NCBI GenBank assembly: GCA_029718625.1
Contig: CM056379.1
Location: 62,399,626-62,463,625, forward strand
DNA: 64,000 nucleotides
From: Synaphobranchus kaupii
Lineage: Eukaryota; Chordata; Actinopteri; Anguilliformes; Synaphobranchidae
Reading direction: 5' to 3'
Part shown: positions 36,401-51,500 of the stretch, one piece after another
How positions within the stretch are numbered: position 1 is the stretch's first letter
Layout: each line of letters begins with the position of its first letter
Notes under the pieces: generated by a model
Databases searched by the model: none
What the model saw: the letters and a program-made list of their open reading frames with translations, nothing else
What the model was told of the DNA's origin: nothing
Made by a program: the position numbers and the translations under genes

Positions 36401-39400
36401 CTGGGGAAAAAAAGGCATTTTTAATTTTAGATAAAAAGCAATGTGCCACAATGATAAATACTGTAAGCCTCTTGCTTTAAATCTTCATTTAAAGTGTCTG
36501 AATAATATTTATTTTAAAATGAAGAATAGTCAAATCACAATTATCTCCAAGAAGAAGGACACTGTATTTTTGAGTGCACATTCTTAAACATAAGCTGGTA
36601 TTTTAAACTGTTCATTTTGCACTTTATTTCACACAAAAACTAATGATTTATTTTGAAAGTGTGATAAATGTTCTTTTTCAGCGGGGTTAAATGGTGGCGG
36701 TACTTACAACAGAACCAGCGGGTCCCACAGCGCCTCTCTCACCAGCTTTTCCAGCATCACCCTGATGGTGAGAAGAGTGAAATTGTGATTCTTCAGTTTC
36801 ACAACTTACTTGATTCCAGTTAACACCTTTATACACAGTGGATCACACTATACATCTCATTCACACTCATTTTGTATCTGGAAAATCCCCTGAGGCTGTA
36901 TTAAGGCATCCATCTTGTTATGCAGTTTTTACTTCATCTAGCACTCAGGAGTGACTGACCTTTTAATTGAGTAAAGGGAACACTTAAGCCATGGCCAGGT
37001 GGCATATGGTGAGAACTCTGCCATCAAATGGCTGCCATGCATCACACTGGTGGATACTACACATTGGTGGTGGTTGAGGTGTGTTGCCCTCCTTTACTGG
37101 TAAGTGCTTTGACGTAATGAGACAAAAGGTGCTGTTTAAAATGTAATATATTATTATCATTAAGGGGTCAGCACACATGACACTGTAGCTTCATTTATGG
37201 TGTCATTTCAAATGGACCGTCTTTTGATGAGATGTTAACCCGCGGTCCTGACTTACTGTGGTCATTAAAGATCCCATGACACTTATTGTAAAGAGTAAGG
37301 GTTTCCTCAATGTTCTGGCTAAATTCTCAACCTGGCTTATTCAATCTGCCACCTAATCATCCCCCAGTTTAATTGGCTAAAAATAGTTCTCTCCCTCTCC
37401 ACCTCAGCTGATGTGTGATGAGCATTCTGGCGCAAAATGGCTGCCTTCACCATGTGGGTGCTACACATTGGTGGTGGTAGAGGTTCCCCCTGATCATTGT
37501 AAAGCGCTTTGAGTCACCGGCCGGTGAAAAAGGCGCTATATAAATGCAATGTATTATTATTATTAACTCATACATAACTAATTTTGCAGTATCACAAAGA
37601 AGCAATGAATAAGATTGTACTCATTTCATAAAAATATCTTCAGCTGTGTGTCTTCAAATGAACTTGTTTATGTCCATTCCGAAAATTGTGGAACTATATT
37701 GACCAATATGATCTGATTTAGAATTCTGTCCTTCTTGCAAAGTATGAAGGAATATGGCACACAAATCAGATTTTTGGATACTGCACTGTATGATCGGATA
37801 TGGGATATTACATTCTATGATGGGATATAGGATACTTCAATCCAAGATTGGATATGGAAACTGCTTATTTTTGCTCATTGTACAATCCCTTACCTAATGA
37901 GCATTTTATTTAGCAAATTAATTTATCTAGCTTGATAAGAATAATAAAGGTTGTGTGTACCAAGCTGCACTATACACAACATCCTCATAAACATGGAGCC
38001 CACTCCTGCTAAAATGAGAAAGAGAGAGGCAAATGTGATCATGAATGTTTCCTTTTACAAGATAAAACAAAAAGCTATGGTCTTTGTAGTTGCACATACC
38101 CAAAACTCAGTACAATTGTAAATGACCCTGTACCGAAGAAAATAGTTTGAATTTTAGATCCAGACCCACTTGTGTCCCGGGTCAGGTCCGGGGTGTTTTC
38201 ATTTCAGGGGACCTGTGACGACCTCTAATCCACAGACCCCAAAGGGAAAGGTGATACTCACAGCCATTCCCTTGGGTCCGGGGAAACCCATGACTCCAGG
38301 AGCGCCTCTAGATCCAGCGGGGCCTGGAGGTCCGGAGCGGCCATCTTGTCCAGAGATACCCTGACGAGTGAGTACAAGCACAGTGAGCCACACTAAGTGC
38401 CAACTACACAATATTAATAATCATGGGATATGTAGTTTTATCAATGTATTCAACATAAATACTAGGATAACTTTTTTCTTCAATACAGTAAAAGCTATTT
38501 GCATGCAAACATCAATTATCTAAAGCACTTTGCTTTGTGTTTCATGTGGGTTAACAGGGGCAGTCAGTTTCAAGCTACTCTGTTCCCCGGGGATTTACAC
38601 TAACATCTTCTGTTTCAAAAAAATGTAATTCATAGAACAAGGCCATGTAGGCACTTAATTATAAGTCATATACTAGATAAATATCTCATGAGACTGTGCT
38701 TTATTAATTACATTTAATAATGATTTATGTTTTCTTCCATTTTTTACAGCATGACTAGTGATGTCACACACTTAGCAAATCACTGTTTAGCTTGAGGCTG
38801 TAATGAAGTAGTGTAAACTGCCACCTCCACTCACATAGTAGGCAAACGTTAGCACTTGCACCCACAATATCACAGAAAGATTATGAGAAGGGCTTTGTGT
38901 TAGCTGGTAGCCCACAATATCAAGTGACGCAACAGCATTGTATGGTGTCCCATGTTATTTGGACAGGGTTTTACGTGGTGTGTAATGATATAATGGTGTG
39001 TTACAATGCATGAAGGTGAAGGAGGCGGTGTTTGATACTCACAGAGGGGCCGGTTTTGCCATCAGGGCCAGGGCTGCCAGGGCTACCAGTCATTCCCTAG
39101 AGCAGAGGGAGAGAGAGAGAGACAGGCGGCCATGTTACCTGCAGTGATGATGACCCCCGCATGATAATTGACCCCGCAGATCCATATCGCTGCCCTTTCA
39201 GATCTGGTCTGCATAGGCCAGATGGGGTACACATGCGGAGGGTACTCTTCACCTAGTAAATGCAGCAATCGACCTGTTCCCTCACAGCTCAGACTTATGT
39301 ACCCTGCTGGCATCAGCATGCCTCTAAAATACAGCGCAGTCTGTGCTATTATCTCTGCCCAGCAGCATTCAGTAGACAGGCAGGTGCCCTCACCTTGGAT

Positions 39401-39509
39401 CCTGGGTTGCCAGGCTCACCAGGGCGTCCAGCCTCACCAGTGGCACCCTGGGGTCCAGCAGGACCTGTGGCACCACGCTCTCCAGGGCCACCCTATGTTG
39501 TGTGTATAT

Positions 39510-39551
<42 letters not shown>

Positions 39552-42500
39552 AGGTTATTGATGATTTATTTATGATTTCATTGCCCAGAGCAGATCACTG
39601 CACTTCAGTGCCTGGTACATGCATGCATGCATCATTACATTACATTACAGGCATTTAGCAGACGCTCTTATCCAGAGCGACTTACACAACGTTTTAGCAT
39701 TTTTTACATATTATCCATTCATACAGCTAGATATATACTGAAGCGATTCAGGTTAAGTACCTTGCTCAAGGGTACAACGGCAGTGTCCTACATGGGAATC
39801 GAACCTGCTACCTTTCGGTTACAAGGCCAGTTCCTTAACCATTATACTACACTGCCGCACTGTGCATCACAATAAAGAGGATGATATTTTAAGTTGAATA
39901 TTTTTACTGAACATAATCAACAGTCTGATATGCCACATCATGGCACCTGATACGCTTTGCTTACGCCTGTAAAGGCTGGTACGTTTCTGGAGCATAAGCA
40001 AGAAACTGTAGAAAGTAAAACTTCCGCATACCTTGGGGCCAGCAGCTCCATCTCCACCAGGGAATCCACGGTTACCAGGGGCACCCTATGTGGCAAAACA
40101 AGCGCATTTAATCAAAGCCATGAACACCAGTGCTATCGGTATCAAGTTTACATTATTAATGAAATTAATTTGATTTTGGTTGGTGGGTTTTAAAATCATT
40201 CTTCTTGCTATATTTCCAAAAATGAAAAGCGACAGTATGACTTCTATGTTTTTTGTAGAGAGCAAATAACTAGATACTTTATAAATCATTCTCTGTGGTG
40301 CATGTAAAGCCATATGGCCAATCTGTTTCATATTTCATATAAGGGCTATAAGGGAGAGAGGAAGAGACAAAGGCACAGGTGGACAGAAATACAAACATAC
40401 ACGTTCTCCAGGGGGTCCACGAGGTCCTCCACCACCAGTCTCACCGCGGGCACCTCTTTTGCCTTCCTCTCCAGAGGGGCCGGGGGGACCCTGGACACCT
40501 ACGGAACCCTAAACAAAGTGGTGCAGTCTTAACAAGTGTGGCAGTTTTGTCAAATATGAACAGTTTGGAATACATGCTCATCTCCTCTGATGAGCAATAA
40601 TGTATGCAATGGTTGAAATACTGTTGCTCTGATTTTGGAAGTCTCCCACACATTGGAAACTACATGAGGTGTGGTGACTCACATGGACAGCTGAACTACC
40701 TTGATGGATAGAGTGGATATATTGACATGCTATGACTATTACATACATGTTTCTGATATTAGAGTGGAGTAGGTGTACTTACAGGCTCTCCCTTGGCACC
40801 AGGCTCTCCCTTGGGACCAGGGGCACCCAAATCTCCCTGTGGATGAGAACACAAAAGGGTTATGATTAAGTACATTACATTTTCAAATCCTATATTGTCC
40901 CTTCTCTCACTCGATGTAAAGGTTAGCATATCCCATACAATTTACTGGAGATACTGCTTCACAGCTGTTCTTCGGCTTCTTCACTTAGTAGATGGGAACA
41001 AGTGCCTGGAATTCAGGGGCTAACTCAGGACAATGTTAGGCCGTTATAAACATCCAAATCTTCACTATGGAGCGTCCGGATCTGGTAAAGCACTCACAGA
41101 TCACTGTCCTGTACATAGGCACTGTGAAGCCGACAGCAAATCAGTCCTCTGGGTCACTGTTCCTCATTAAGTCCTTGATCAATGTCTCACGGAGAAGGTT
41201 TTGTGGTAGTCACGGGATGAAAAGAAGGTTACTCACGTTGTTACCCTTAGGGCCAGGAGCTCCACCAGGGCCAGGACCTCCAGCAGGGCCACGGGAACCA
41301 GGGAATCCAGGAGCACCAGCAATACCAGAAGCACCCTACAGATGCAATCATAAAAGATAAGCAATGTACTACTAGATGAGAACCGATCAAACACAGTTGG
41401 AAAATGCAGGAAAGTCATACTCACAGGAGCGCCCTTGGCACCATTGGAACCATCAGATCCGGGGTTGCCCTGAATGAAATAGAAGGCACAAGTGAGCACT
41501 GCAATCCATGATCAGGTGCATATGATGGGTGTATGGAAGTCCTGAGGGATACACTCACAGCAGGGCCGGCAGCGCCAGCAGGTCCAGGGTTACCAGGCTC
41601 ACCACGGGATCCTTGAGGTCCCTCTGAGCCACGGCCTCCAGCAGGACCAGACTCTCCCTGTGGTGGACACATGGACAATCGTAGAAGTTACTGACCTCTC
41701 AGCCCAGGTCACAGAACCCTTTACAGCTCACGTGACTGTGCTGTGGTCACAGGTAGGCTGTGTTCAAATGTATATGTATACCTTAAATGGACTAAAAATA
41801 GTTTGTTTACATGTGTCCAAGAGAATCCTATAGAGCCCATGACTGTAGATTAGCTTGTATAACTGGACACAAATTTTAATAAAAGTATTTTTCTTCAAAA
41901 TGAAAAACATGATTTTGCATTAGATCAGTCAAAATAAACGGTCTTACGTTACCACAGGGAATATTGGAACAAATATATGGCACTGGGGAATATTTTAAAT
42001 GGCCAGGCACTGATTAGGGAATTAATTACATCAAATTCATCTTGGAATAGAGAGATAAGCGATGTATCCCACATTCATTTTTCATAATTGTTTGTGTTGG
42101 CTTCACAAAGTGTGTTTTATGTAGGTTTGGGGGAGTGAGTAAATAAACAATCATTGACTTCTGTGTTTAGAATTGCCATCAGTCATATTTGGAGGTATTG
42201 AAAGCAGTTATCTTTCATACATCTACAATCACATAGCCTCTTTCTGGGTTGTAAAGCAAATCTCTGAGGAAATCCATAATTTTCTGTGTTTTCTTGTTGT
42301 CAAGTGGAGGTATAACTGTACATCTACCCATCTCTACTTTCTAGAGTTTGCATCCCCTGCCATGACACACAGGCATCCACCCTGTGGTGGTGGATCAGTG
42401 GTCCTGCCATACAGATGTAGAGCAAGCAGCTGTGTTCAATGTAAAAAATGAGGACACTAACCTTAATTCCAGCGCCACCTGGGAATCCAGGGGGACCAGC

Positions 42501-45500
42501 GGGGCCAGTGGGGCCCTGAAATAGAAGGAGAAGGAAGAGTAAGGAGAAGTCCGAAACCTACAAAATCATTTTAATGCCAATAGAGCCACATGCCTATTGT
42601 TCTTATAAACAGTCATATGAAACTTGTGTGCATTTCAGTCAAAGTGAAATATTTAAGCACTTCTCATTTGTCTACATGTGCATATATATGAGTATATTCT
42701 TTTAACTTTTTTGTCATTTCTTGAGGTAGAAGAATGCACAGGTGTTTAGCCTTTCTCGCTCTTGATGTGTGGTAAATGTCCGGTTACAGTGGTGTGCAGA
42801 ATGTTGTGCCGATCATTTATAACTCATTAGCCAGTTACTTACAGGAGGACCAGCAGCGCCACCATTACCATCGTTACCACGAGCACCCTGCAGGAGAAGC
42901 AAGAGAGAAAAAAACATATTTAGTCTCTTAACACTACTATCATCTTGCCAGTTATTTTATAAACCTTTTTAGTTGAAAGTGAAAATGGGGAATCACAAGA
43001 GTCCAACCGCTATTTTACTGCATGCTATGATGCTAGGTAAAAAAAATCTTTTGTTCCAGAGATCTGTAATTTTTTCCACTCATTTGCTGTATTCTCCCAC
43101 AGCATTGATTTCGCACCCACCAAGGTTTTTGTTCTGGACAGGAAATGCACAAAACTTAACTTAAAATTTGGCTTAGCTGTTGTCCCTGGACCTACAGAGA
43201 ATGTTGGCAAAATGTGGAGCATAGTCTTGAGTTGTAATCAATCTGTATTTCATTGTAATCATTAAATGATATATCACTCCATATTTCTGGTAGGGGCAGT
43301 ATATTCTTTAGATGTAATCATACATCATAATCACGAATCATAAAAAATGCAGGGCACACAATCAATCTTCATTTGAAAGCATGACATGATTAGAAACTTG
43401 TAACTGTAAATGCCACTGCTGCTGGAACCTTGAGCAAGGCACTTAGCCAACTCATTATCTCTTCAGTTAACGCCCAGCTGCATGTATGGATGCATAAATG
43501 AAACCTTCAGTATGTATGTTACCACGGACAAAGGTGTCTGCTAAGCCAATTAATGAAATAATGAATTAAGATAACTGTCATATGGGTGTAAACCTTTTCT
43601 TTTTCAAAAGATAGTGAATGTGAAATGGAACTGGCTCTCTACAAACAAGACTAGATGGAAGGTTAGAAGGTTCAGGGTTGGAGGGTCAGTTACGTGTTTG
43701 GCCCTATAGATTTGGAACAATAACCAGCGTATTGTCTGTAAGGTAATAGGAATGGCCTTCACTTGAGCAACAGAAAAAACATGAAAACACAGTGAAATAC
43801 AGTACAGATGGAAGGCTGGGCAATAGAGCCCCCTTAAGGTTCTGCATGTTGGAAGAGGCTAGTATACCTGACCCTTAGACAGTGAGGAGAGCAGATAATC
43901 ATGCATCCACAGTCATCACTGCCCTGTTCTTTGGATGAGAGAATTTGAGAATTAGATTTTTGGAGTGCACTTACAGCAGGGCCAGGGGATCCAGGGCGGC
44001 CTCTCTCACCGGGGAGACCACGGGCACCCTGTGAAGAAAAGGAGGAGAGAGGGAAAGTCAGGGAGAGACCAGCAGCACCATCACACAACACCAACACTTG
44101 ATGAACCACATATCCATCTTAGCTAAAGCCACCATGCAAACAAACTTTCAACGAGAGGCCCTTGTGTTTATTGCATGCATTTGACTATGTGCAGTAGTTA
44201 CAGGAGCAATGGTTAACTCAAATTTAAAATCAAATAAATAGTGACCACAGTCTCACTGTTACCTGTGGATGTGCTCATGCTTACTTCAGTACCACAGTGA
44301 ATCATAAGACACAGTGTTGTTACACTGCATACAGCCATATGGGATAGGTGAGAGCTCTTTCTTAACTGCTAAGTTGATGTCTGACAGCAGAAAAGACGGT
44401 GCCACTCACCATTGAACCAGCAGCACCACTCTCTCCATGGACACCAGTCTCTCCCTTTGGACAAAAAGACAGCTCAGATTAGCCCTCCATAACAACAGGC
44501 ATGGAGCTATAGATGTGTTTTATACATCAATTAGTCCAGAACCTACCTTGGGTCCAGCAGGACCGCTGTCTCCCTTAGCTCCATCCAGACCGCTGAAGCC
44601 CTGGAAAAGGAAGTCAACACCATTTTACATGGTAAGGCATATCCCACTCACTCAGGGCACAAGTCATCCATGCGTTCCACCATTTTGTTGTCACTCACTC
44701 TGTGTCCCTTGATGCCAGGAAGTCCAGGGGTTCCGGGGAATCCGCGAGCTCCCTGGAGAGGAGGAAAACAGAAGCAATTGACTTATTTAAAAATCTTCCC
44801 AAAAAAACCCTTTAAACAGTGTGGTCCTTTGCGGTCGTGAGGGACCAGAGCACATCACAATGTTTCAGGTCTAAAATTGTTGTCATTTAGATTACAAAAC
44901 ACTTTTCTGTTTTATCCATAATGATTTCCCCCAACTGAACCCAGTAAAAATTAATGCTGTCAACTGATGCTATTACTAAATACAGTTGATACATCCTACG
45001 TAAGCCGTAACAATAATAATGACTGTGGAGCCACTAACAAATATTCCCTTTGGTAACATTTGGTTGTCAAATAGCTTCTCTCAGAGCCAGTAATTAAATT
45101 AAAGTGTGAATGTGGCGCAGAGGCAGGTGATTTGGGTGGAAAGGTGCAGATGTTTGAGAGAGAGACTCACCTGAGGGCCAGATGGACCACGCTCACCGGG
45201 GCGACCAGACTTTCCGGCCTCACCCTAAATGAGAGAGGAAGAGCTATTGTGACACATCGCAAGCTATCAGCACTGTTTTTATGGTAAAAGTATTGGTGCT
45301 TGTATTGGCATTGTACAGTTGAGGGTCATAGTGTGGACACCCCAAGTAAGAAATATAGGAAACTTTTGTTTTGCACGAGAGCTACTCTGGCGTTTACCAG
45401 GCCCCTGCATCTGACTGGTATAAATTAAGGCTTTAAAAGGAAAATGGCGACATGAAGGCAAGGATCCTTATTGATATTTTCACCAATAAGTGCACAATAG

Positions 45501-48500
45501 TGTGGAAGCTGAAGTTCAGGTCAATCTGGGCCTTTTTGTTGAAATTGCACTTTTGTATTCCTGAGAATAACACTGATGTCCTCCACAAGTTGCTCTGGTT
45601 AAGTCCACCTGCAAATTTCGTAACAATGAAAGGTGTTCTCTTTCTACTTACATCATCTCCGTTCTTTCCAGGGGGGCCAGATGAACCACGGGGACCCATT
45701 GGACCCTAGAAGACACACACAATTGAGTGACTGATTAAAGAAATAAGAAAGTGTGTGTGTAACTTGTGTGGTAAAGAAAGCATCAATCACAAAAGCCCCA
45801 GAACTAACTGGCCTGTCTATGTACAGCAAAATCAGAGTATGAGGCCTTTCCAGTGCATGTTTATAAATACTGGAGACGCAATATCGCTTATCAAACACCT
45901 ATGAAATCCCATCCCAATAGTAACCATGCACAGGTGCTTCTTCTTATACCAAATCAGTGGCGTAAAGGCAACTGTGCTGTTTGAATCTACAGTAGTTATA
46001 CTGTAGTGGTGGGATTGATTAGGAGCATTGACTCTTGAGGGCAATGCAGGGTAGCACAAGCATCCATCAGAAGCATGTGCCTGGACATGATTTTGGGTGT
46101 ATTGAGGTGGTCAGGCAGGAGTGGGGTCAGAGATAAGAGATATGGTTCTGTTTGGGGTACTTACAGAAGCGCCGGGCTCACCAGGCTCACCAGCGGGGCC
46201 AGTGAAACCTTGGGGTCCCTGAAGGAGGATAAAGAAGAAGGATCAGGTCTACAGTCAAGATAGAGCAGCATGTAGCCATTATCTTAATAAAATATGGATT
46301 ACTCTTAATAAGTATCTTAACAAATTCTCTATTTCTGTATTCACTTTCTGTTCAAAATTATACGATTATATGTTATGCCATTTATCAGTTTTGTACCAAG
46401 CTACAGCTAAAAATATAAACTCATTTTCAGTCTCTCGGGAACTGTGCTTGTAAGTAATGGTATCATTATCAATCCAAGTAGTTTACAGAGTCCATTCTTG
46501 TGACAGGTACCATTGTATTGCAGTTTATATTTTTTGTTATATTTTTTAATGTATAACCTGAGTGGACTCTTCAGCTATGGTTGAGTCAAACTAAAACTCT
46601 GAGTTATCAGGTTACTATCGTAAAGTAAGTTATCTTACTTTATGATAGACTTGGGAAGGGGTTTAAATAAAATTGTATTGAAGTAACACTTACAGTAAGA
46701 CCAGGGGCGCCAGGGGGTCCACGTGGGCCCATGGGACCCTATTGGACAAAGAAAACAAAACGAGACTTATCATGTGCATCATCAGCTGCGGGCATCATTG
46801 TGAATGATCACTCCCATTTTTTGCCCTGTCTGGAATTCATATAAAACAGTGTTATCAACAAATAATAATAATAATAATAATAGCTTAATTGGAAGGTGTT
46901 TTGATTATCAGAATTCAACATCGAAGAAGGAATTGAATTGAAACTGCATTCCATATGACATTCAATATCTGGACTAGTCATGATATTCCACTGCTGACAT
47001 TTTATATTTGTATGAAAAAAATATGTCTATAAGACCTTTGGAAACTATTCTAGAGGTTTTTCCCCAATCAGACTACCCTGTAAACTGTCCTTTGTTCATG
47101 TCCCTGTACTGGCTGGAGACATCTTATGCACAGATATCTCAATAAATAATGCCAGGCTCAAGGCCAGCAGAGGGTATTTTCAAAGAGCCATGACTGTGAT
47201 ATTCTTCCTGCTATTGCGGCTGATGCTCGTACCATGGCACCGGGCAATGCCATTCCACCGCCGCCAGATTTCTCATCATAGCCGTGAGACATTTGAGGAG
47301 AAAAGTTCTGCAGAAGAGGAAAAATGGACAAAATAAACAAAGAGTCAATACCCAGAAGGAGCAATCCATCCATAATATGGGAGCTATGGCATGGTATTAA
47401 GGTTGAAAAGTTTCAAGTGAGGATATATTCTTGGGAATGTTTGGGAAAGGAAAAATGAGAGTGGGATGCTATATGGGTGGCCTTCATTTTGTAGCCACTT
47501 GTCACTTGTCACTTGTCAGGCCTAATCTCACGATTCCTTTACCCTGCATTTCACCAGTCTCCCGTCTGACACTCAAAAGCTCACAGCAGGCCAGCAAGAG
47601 CTGTCCTCGCCATCAGTGCTGAACTGCACAGGGAAACCGCTCCTTCGCTGTCCTGGCAACAGCACTGCTGGTACACATGTCCCAGACTGATCTAACAGGT
47701 TGGGACATGATCTAACTATACAGGTCATTTTCTTTCTCTCTCGAATGTTTAGGGTGTTTTTGGGTTCTCTACTTACTCCGCCAAGGCCAGGGGGTCCAGG
47801 GGGGCCGGGGGGCCCAGGAAGTCCAGGAATTCCGGGGGTGCCATCGTTGCCAGGAGGACCGGTCATACCCTGCATGACGAGGGACAGATCAGCTTTCAAT
47901 GTGTAAACAGAAGGCAAAACCAGGCTGTCTACACAGTGCGGCACATATGAACAAGTCTTCACTCTCAATTGATGCGGTTCAGTGTATTCACAGCAAAAAT
48001 GTTGGTGTACATTTAAAACATCATATAAACACCCTAGGGTGTTAAATGTACACCACCATTTGTTGTGTTGCAATATCAGTGTCATCAAATGGTAATGCTA
48101 ATTTGCAATGAATGGTCGTCCTTCAACTTGCTCAAAGTTCAGCTGTAACATCATGTTCAGCATTTTACTGTTGTTATGAACTGCACCTAGTCAAGATCTA
48201 TCTTGAAAACAATATTTCATTCTCCCCCTTACACATTGTTGTATAATCATATATGCTGCACATACTGTATATCTCAATACTAGATATCCATGCGGATATT
48301 TGATTAACAATGGATGACAGTAACACTCCATGAAGCACTTCGTCATGCATTAAGTGACTGTCATGTAGGCTAACAAAATAGGGCGAGTTTCAATCTAAAA
48401 GCAATGCTCATCGTCCTTAACTTTAAGCCAAAAGTGTACATAAATGTAACACTTTCTATCCTCACCATTATAAACCATAAAAATATACAATCAGCTTAAA

Positions 48501-51500
48501 TTCAAGTTTGAATTAATTAAATTAATTGAAATTAAGGACAAATAGTACTGCAGTTAGATTCAATCACAGTGCACAGTGAATGGTGCCAATGCATTTACAA
48601 CATGCTCAATAGCGCCACCCTTGTGGGCAAACCCATCCCTGCACAATTATCTGACATGCTATAATTCTTCAGAACAATATGCACAGAATCACCGATTTGT
48701 CTAAAAAACAGAAATCCCTCAATAGTCTCTCTCCTACCACAATTTTGCTGTCTTAGTCATTATGCAGGACTACAATACAATTCATGCTCTTGAGAAAGTC
48801 ACAAAAGAGCTGATGATTGTTTCTCTGCTGCAGGCTTGTGTGACCCTCTGACATAAAGCCTGAGAGGCCGTGCCCTGTGCGGGATGTGAATACTGTCCCA
48901 GTGGTGTGCACACAGATCAGATGTCAAAGTGGCTGCATTCTTTATTGTCTTAAGCATCCAACACAGTCAGCCAGAGAGATCACAAGATAGACAGATAGAC
49001 ATACCATGTCACCCTTGGGGCCATCGTCACCTCTGGGTCCCTATGAGAGTAAATCAAAGACAGCAGATAAGACATACTAAAATGATACTAAAATGATTCT
49101 GCACTATTTGTATTTTCAGTGGTGTGAAATCGTGGAATCTTTTGGTTACAGAAAACCCCACATTGTGAGGTGAAAGCTGGATTTTCTCTCTATTAAGCCC
49201 CATCAAAAGATCAAAGATGACATCTCAAGCCTATGCAGTTCATCAAAGACAATAACTGGTGCAAGACCTCTGTTCAACAATCATATTAGTCCTTTTCAGT
49301 GAGGCCAAGAACATAAATAAGTAAATAAAAGTTGGCATACCTGTGGCTCTGGACCTATGAAAAAAATTGAGAAAATAAGATTAAATTGTGCTGTCTTTTG
49401 TACTTAATGCCATTAACTCCAAACTGTTATACATAGTTATACATTTTAAAGTACTTCTGAACGTGCTGAAGCTTTCAGATTCATCTCAGAAACTGGCTTA
49501 AATGTGGGCCTTGTGGTCAACTATGGAAGTAGGCCATTTCACACCATTAATCCATTTTCAGGAGAAAAAAAGGAACATTGCTGGATTGAAATAAAATCCA
49601 GACTGACACTATGATGTAGTTCTTCCAAAAATGTTTCCATGTCCACTGACAGTTAAAGAGATCTGTGGTGTAAGCCTACTTGTCTTGTTTTTCAAAGGAC
49701 TAATAAGAAGAGCCTTTCCAGCTTGAAGGAACCGGTGCGGTGTTGTGCTGACAGAGAAGAGTAGAACTTGCCATTGTCGGGGCAGATCGGGCAGCATTCG
49801 CCAAAAGGGATTTCTGGATTGGGGCAATCAGATGTATCCTCGCAAATGACTTCGTCGCACATTACGGTGCCACTGTCGCACACGCAGATCTGGCAGGGTT
49901 CCGGTTTCCACACATCTTTGTCGTTGTACACCTGGCCATCCAATGTACAGCTGCTGCCTATGCCTGAGAAAATCAAGGGTATAAACATTTTAGAAACCAA
50001 AATAAAACGGCCTACATGCGTTTCTCTTGAAGACCAACACGCAGGCCAATGGATCATAACACCATGAACATTCATAATGTGAGATACAGATAGCATAGAA
50101 TGGAAAGATGTTTATTAAATAATTGTATCGATATTCATTAAGTCCCTTTATTTTCATTTAATAATACAGAGTTCTGTGATTTCTCACTACACCACCGTTC
50201 AAAAATCATGACAAAGTAGGCCTATGAAAATTGGAATAGGCCTACATTTTAAGATGACACCTAAAGCTAAATCCACGATAAAGTCAACAGGCAATGTAGT
50301 TTAATATAGCACATAAACCCAATGCTAAGTTTATTTGTCATTCAAATATTCAACGTAATGTAGCTTAAGTTTTGGTTCCCACATTATGTATTTCAATATT
50401 TAATTATTTTCCTTGTCTACAACAGTTCATGAATATGCATGCATAAAGAGCATTATATCCATATGTTGCCATTTTATACTGAATAAATGTGTTTTGATCC
50501 TGTGAACAAGTAATATAAATTGTAATTAAATTTAAGATAATGAAATAAATTATTAATTTCAGTTAAAATATATAAAAATGTTCTGTGGTGAATAACGGTG
50601 CTTCACATTTCTAGTCAAAGTTTTAGGCCACCCGCTCTATAGAACAACTGCATTACACCCTCGGTCTTTTACTAATGATACATGCAGTTTCCTATTTTTT
50701 AGTCCAGGGAGAGACACACTCCAATTTAGTGTTCCATAAAAAAAAGACTTGAGTCATTACAAAGGGGCACGTCCATTGTGACTCGAAAAAAAAAGCTGAA
50801 TATGGTTAGGCTTGCAAGGACTGACTACATCCTCTGGAAAATGTGCGGTATTCCGTGCATATGATGATTAGGTACAAAAAAAGTTGGGTGGCTCTCCATG
50901 GAACCAAATTTGATGCAGGTCCAGGAATTACCACAGAGTGGCGCTATATGACCATATAATGTTATATTTAGCCACACGCCCTTTATCCAAAGTTTCAGGG
51001 ATGAAGTGATGTCTAGACTATTTCTCTTCAGTCAAAGACGTTTAATTTAACGATTCTATATAGCAATGTGAATCTTTCCATTGCCCCATATTGCTAGCGT
51101 TATTTTATTCCTATCTTAGTCTAATCACACATTTTAAAAGCCAGGGCATTATTGGATCTTTTCATTCAAAGGCGAGGGAAGAGAATTGTTCTGAAGATAG
51201 AGGATAATGTGGAAAATAGTAGTAGTCTACATAATAACTTAATTTACAAAAATACAGATAGGTCACGATTGTGTTAAGTTATAGTTTCCATCGCGCTAGT
51301 TGTTGGCTTTGCTCCCATTTGACTTGACAGCGGCTCGCCCCTGGCGATGTGTTCTTGTGTCTTAACACACCCTGCACCTGGAATGGGCCAATTTTTTCCT
51401 CCGTTACCGACGAAGCCATTATTTCCACCCGAGAAACAGACGTTCCTTGTTTTATTCTCCATTGTTCTTCTTGGCCTTTTATTGTGCGTCCATGTTTTCG

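Noticed and set aside
42173..42451. 92-codon ORF on the plus strand in col1a1 intron 16
   Set aside because: No recognisable domain, no start context, and wholly within an intron; chance ORF.
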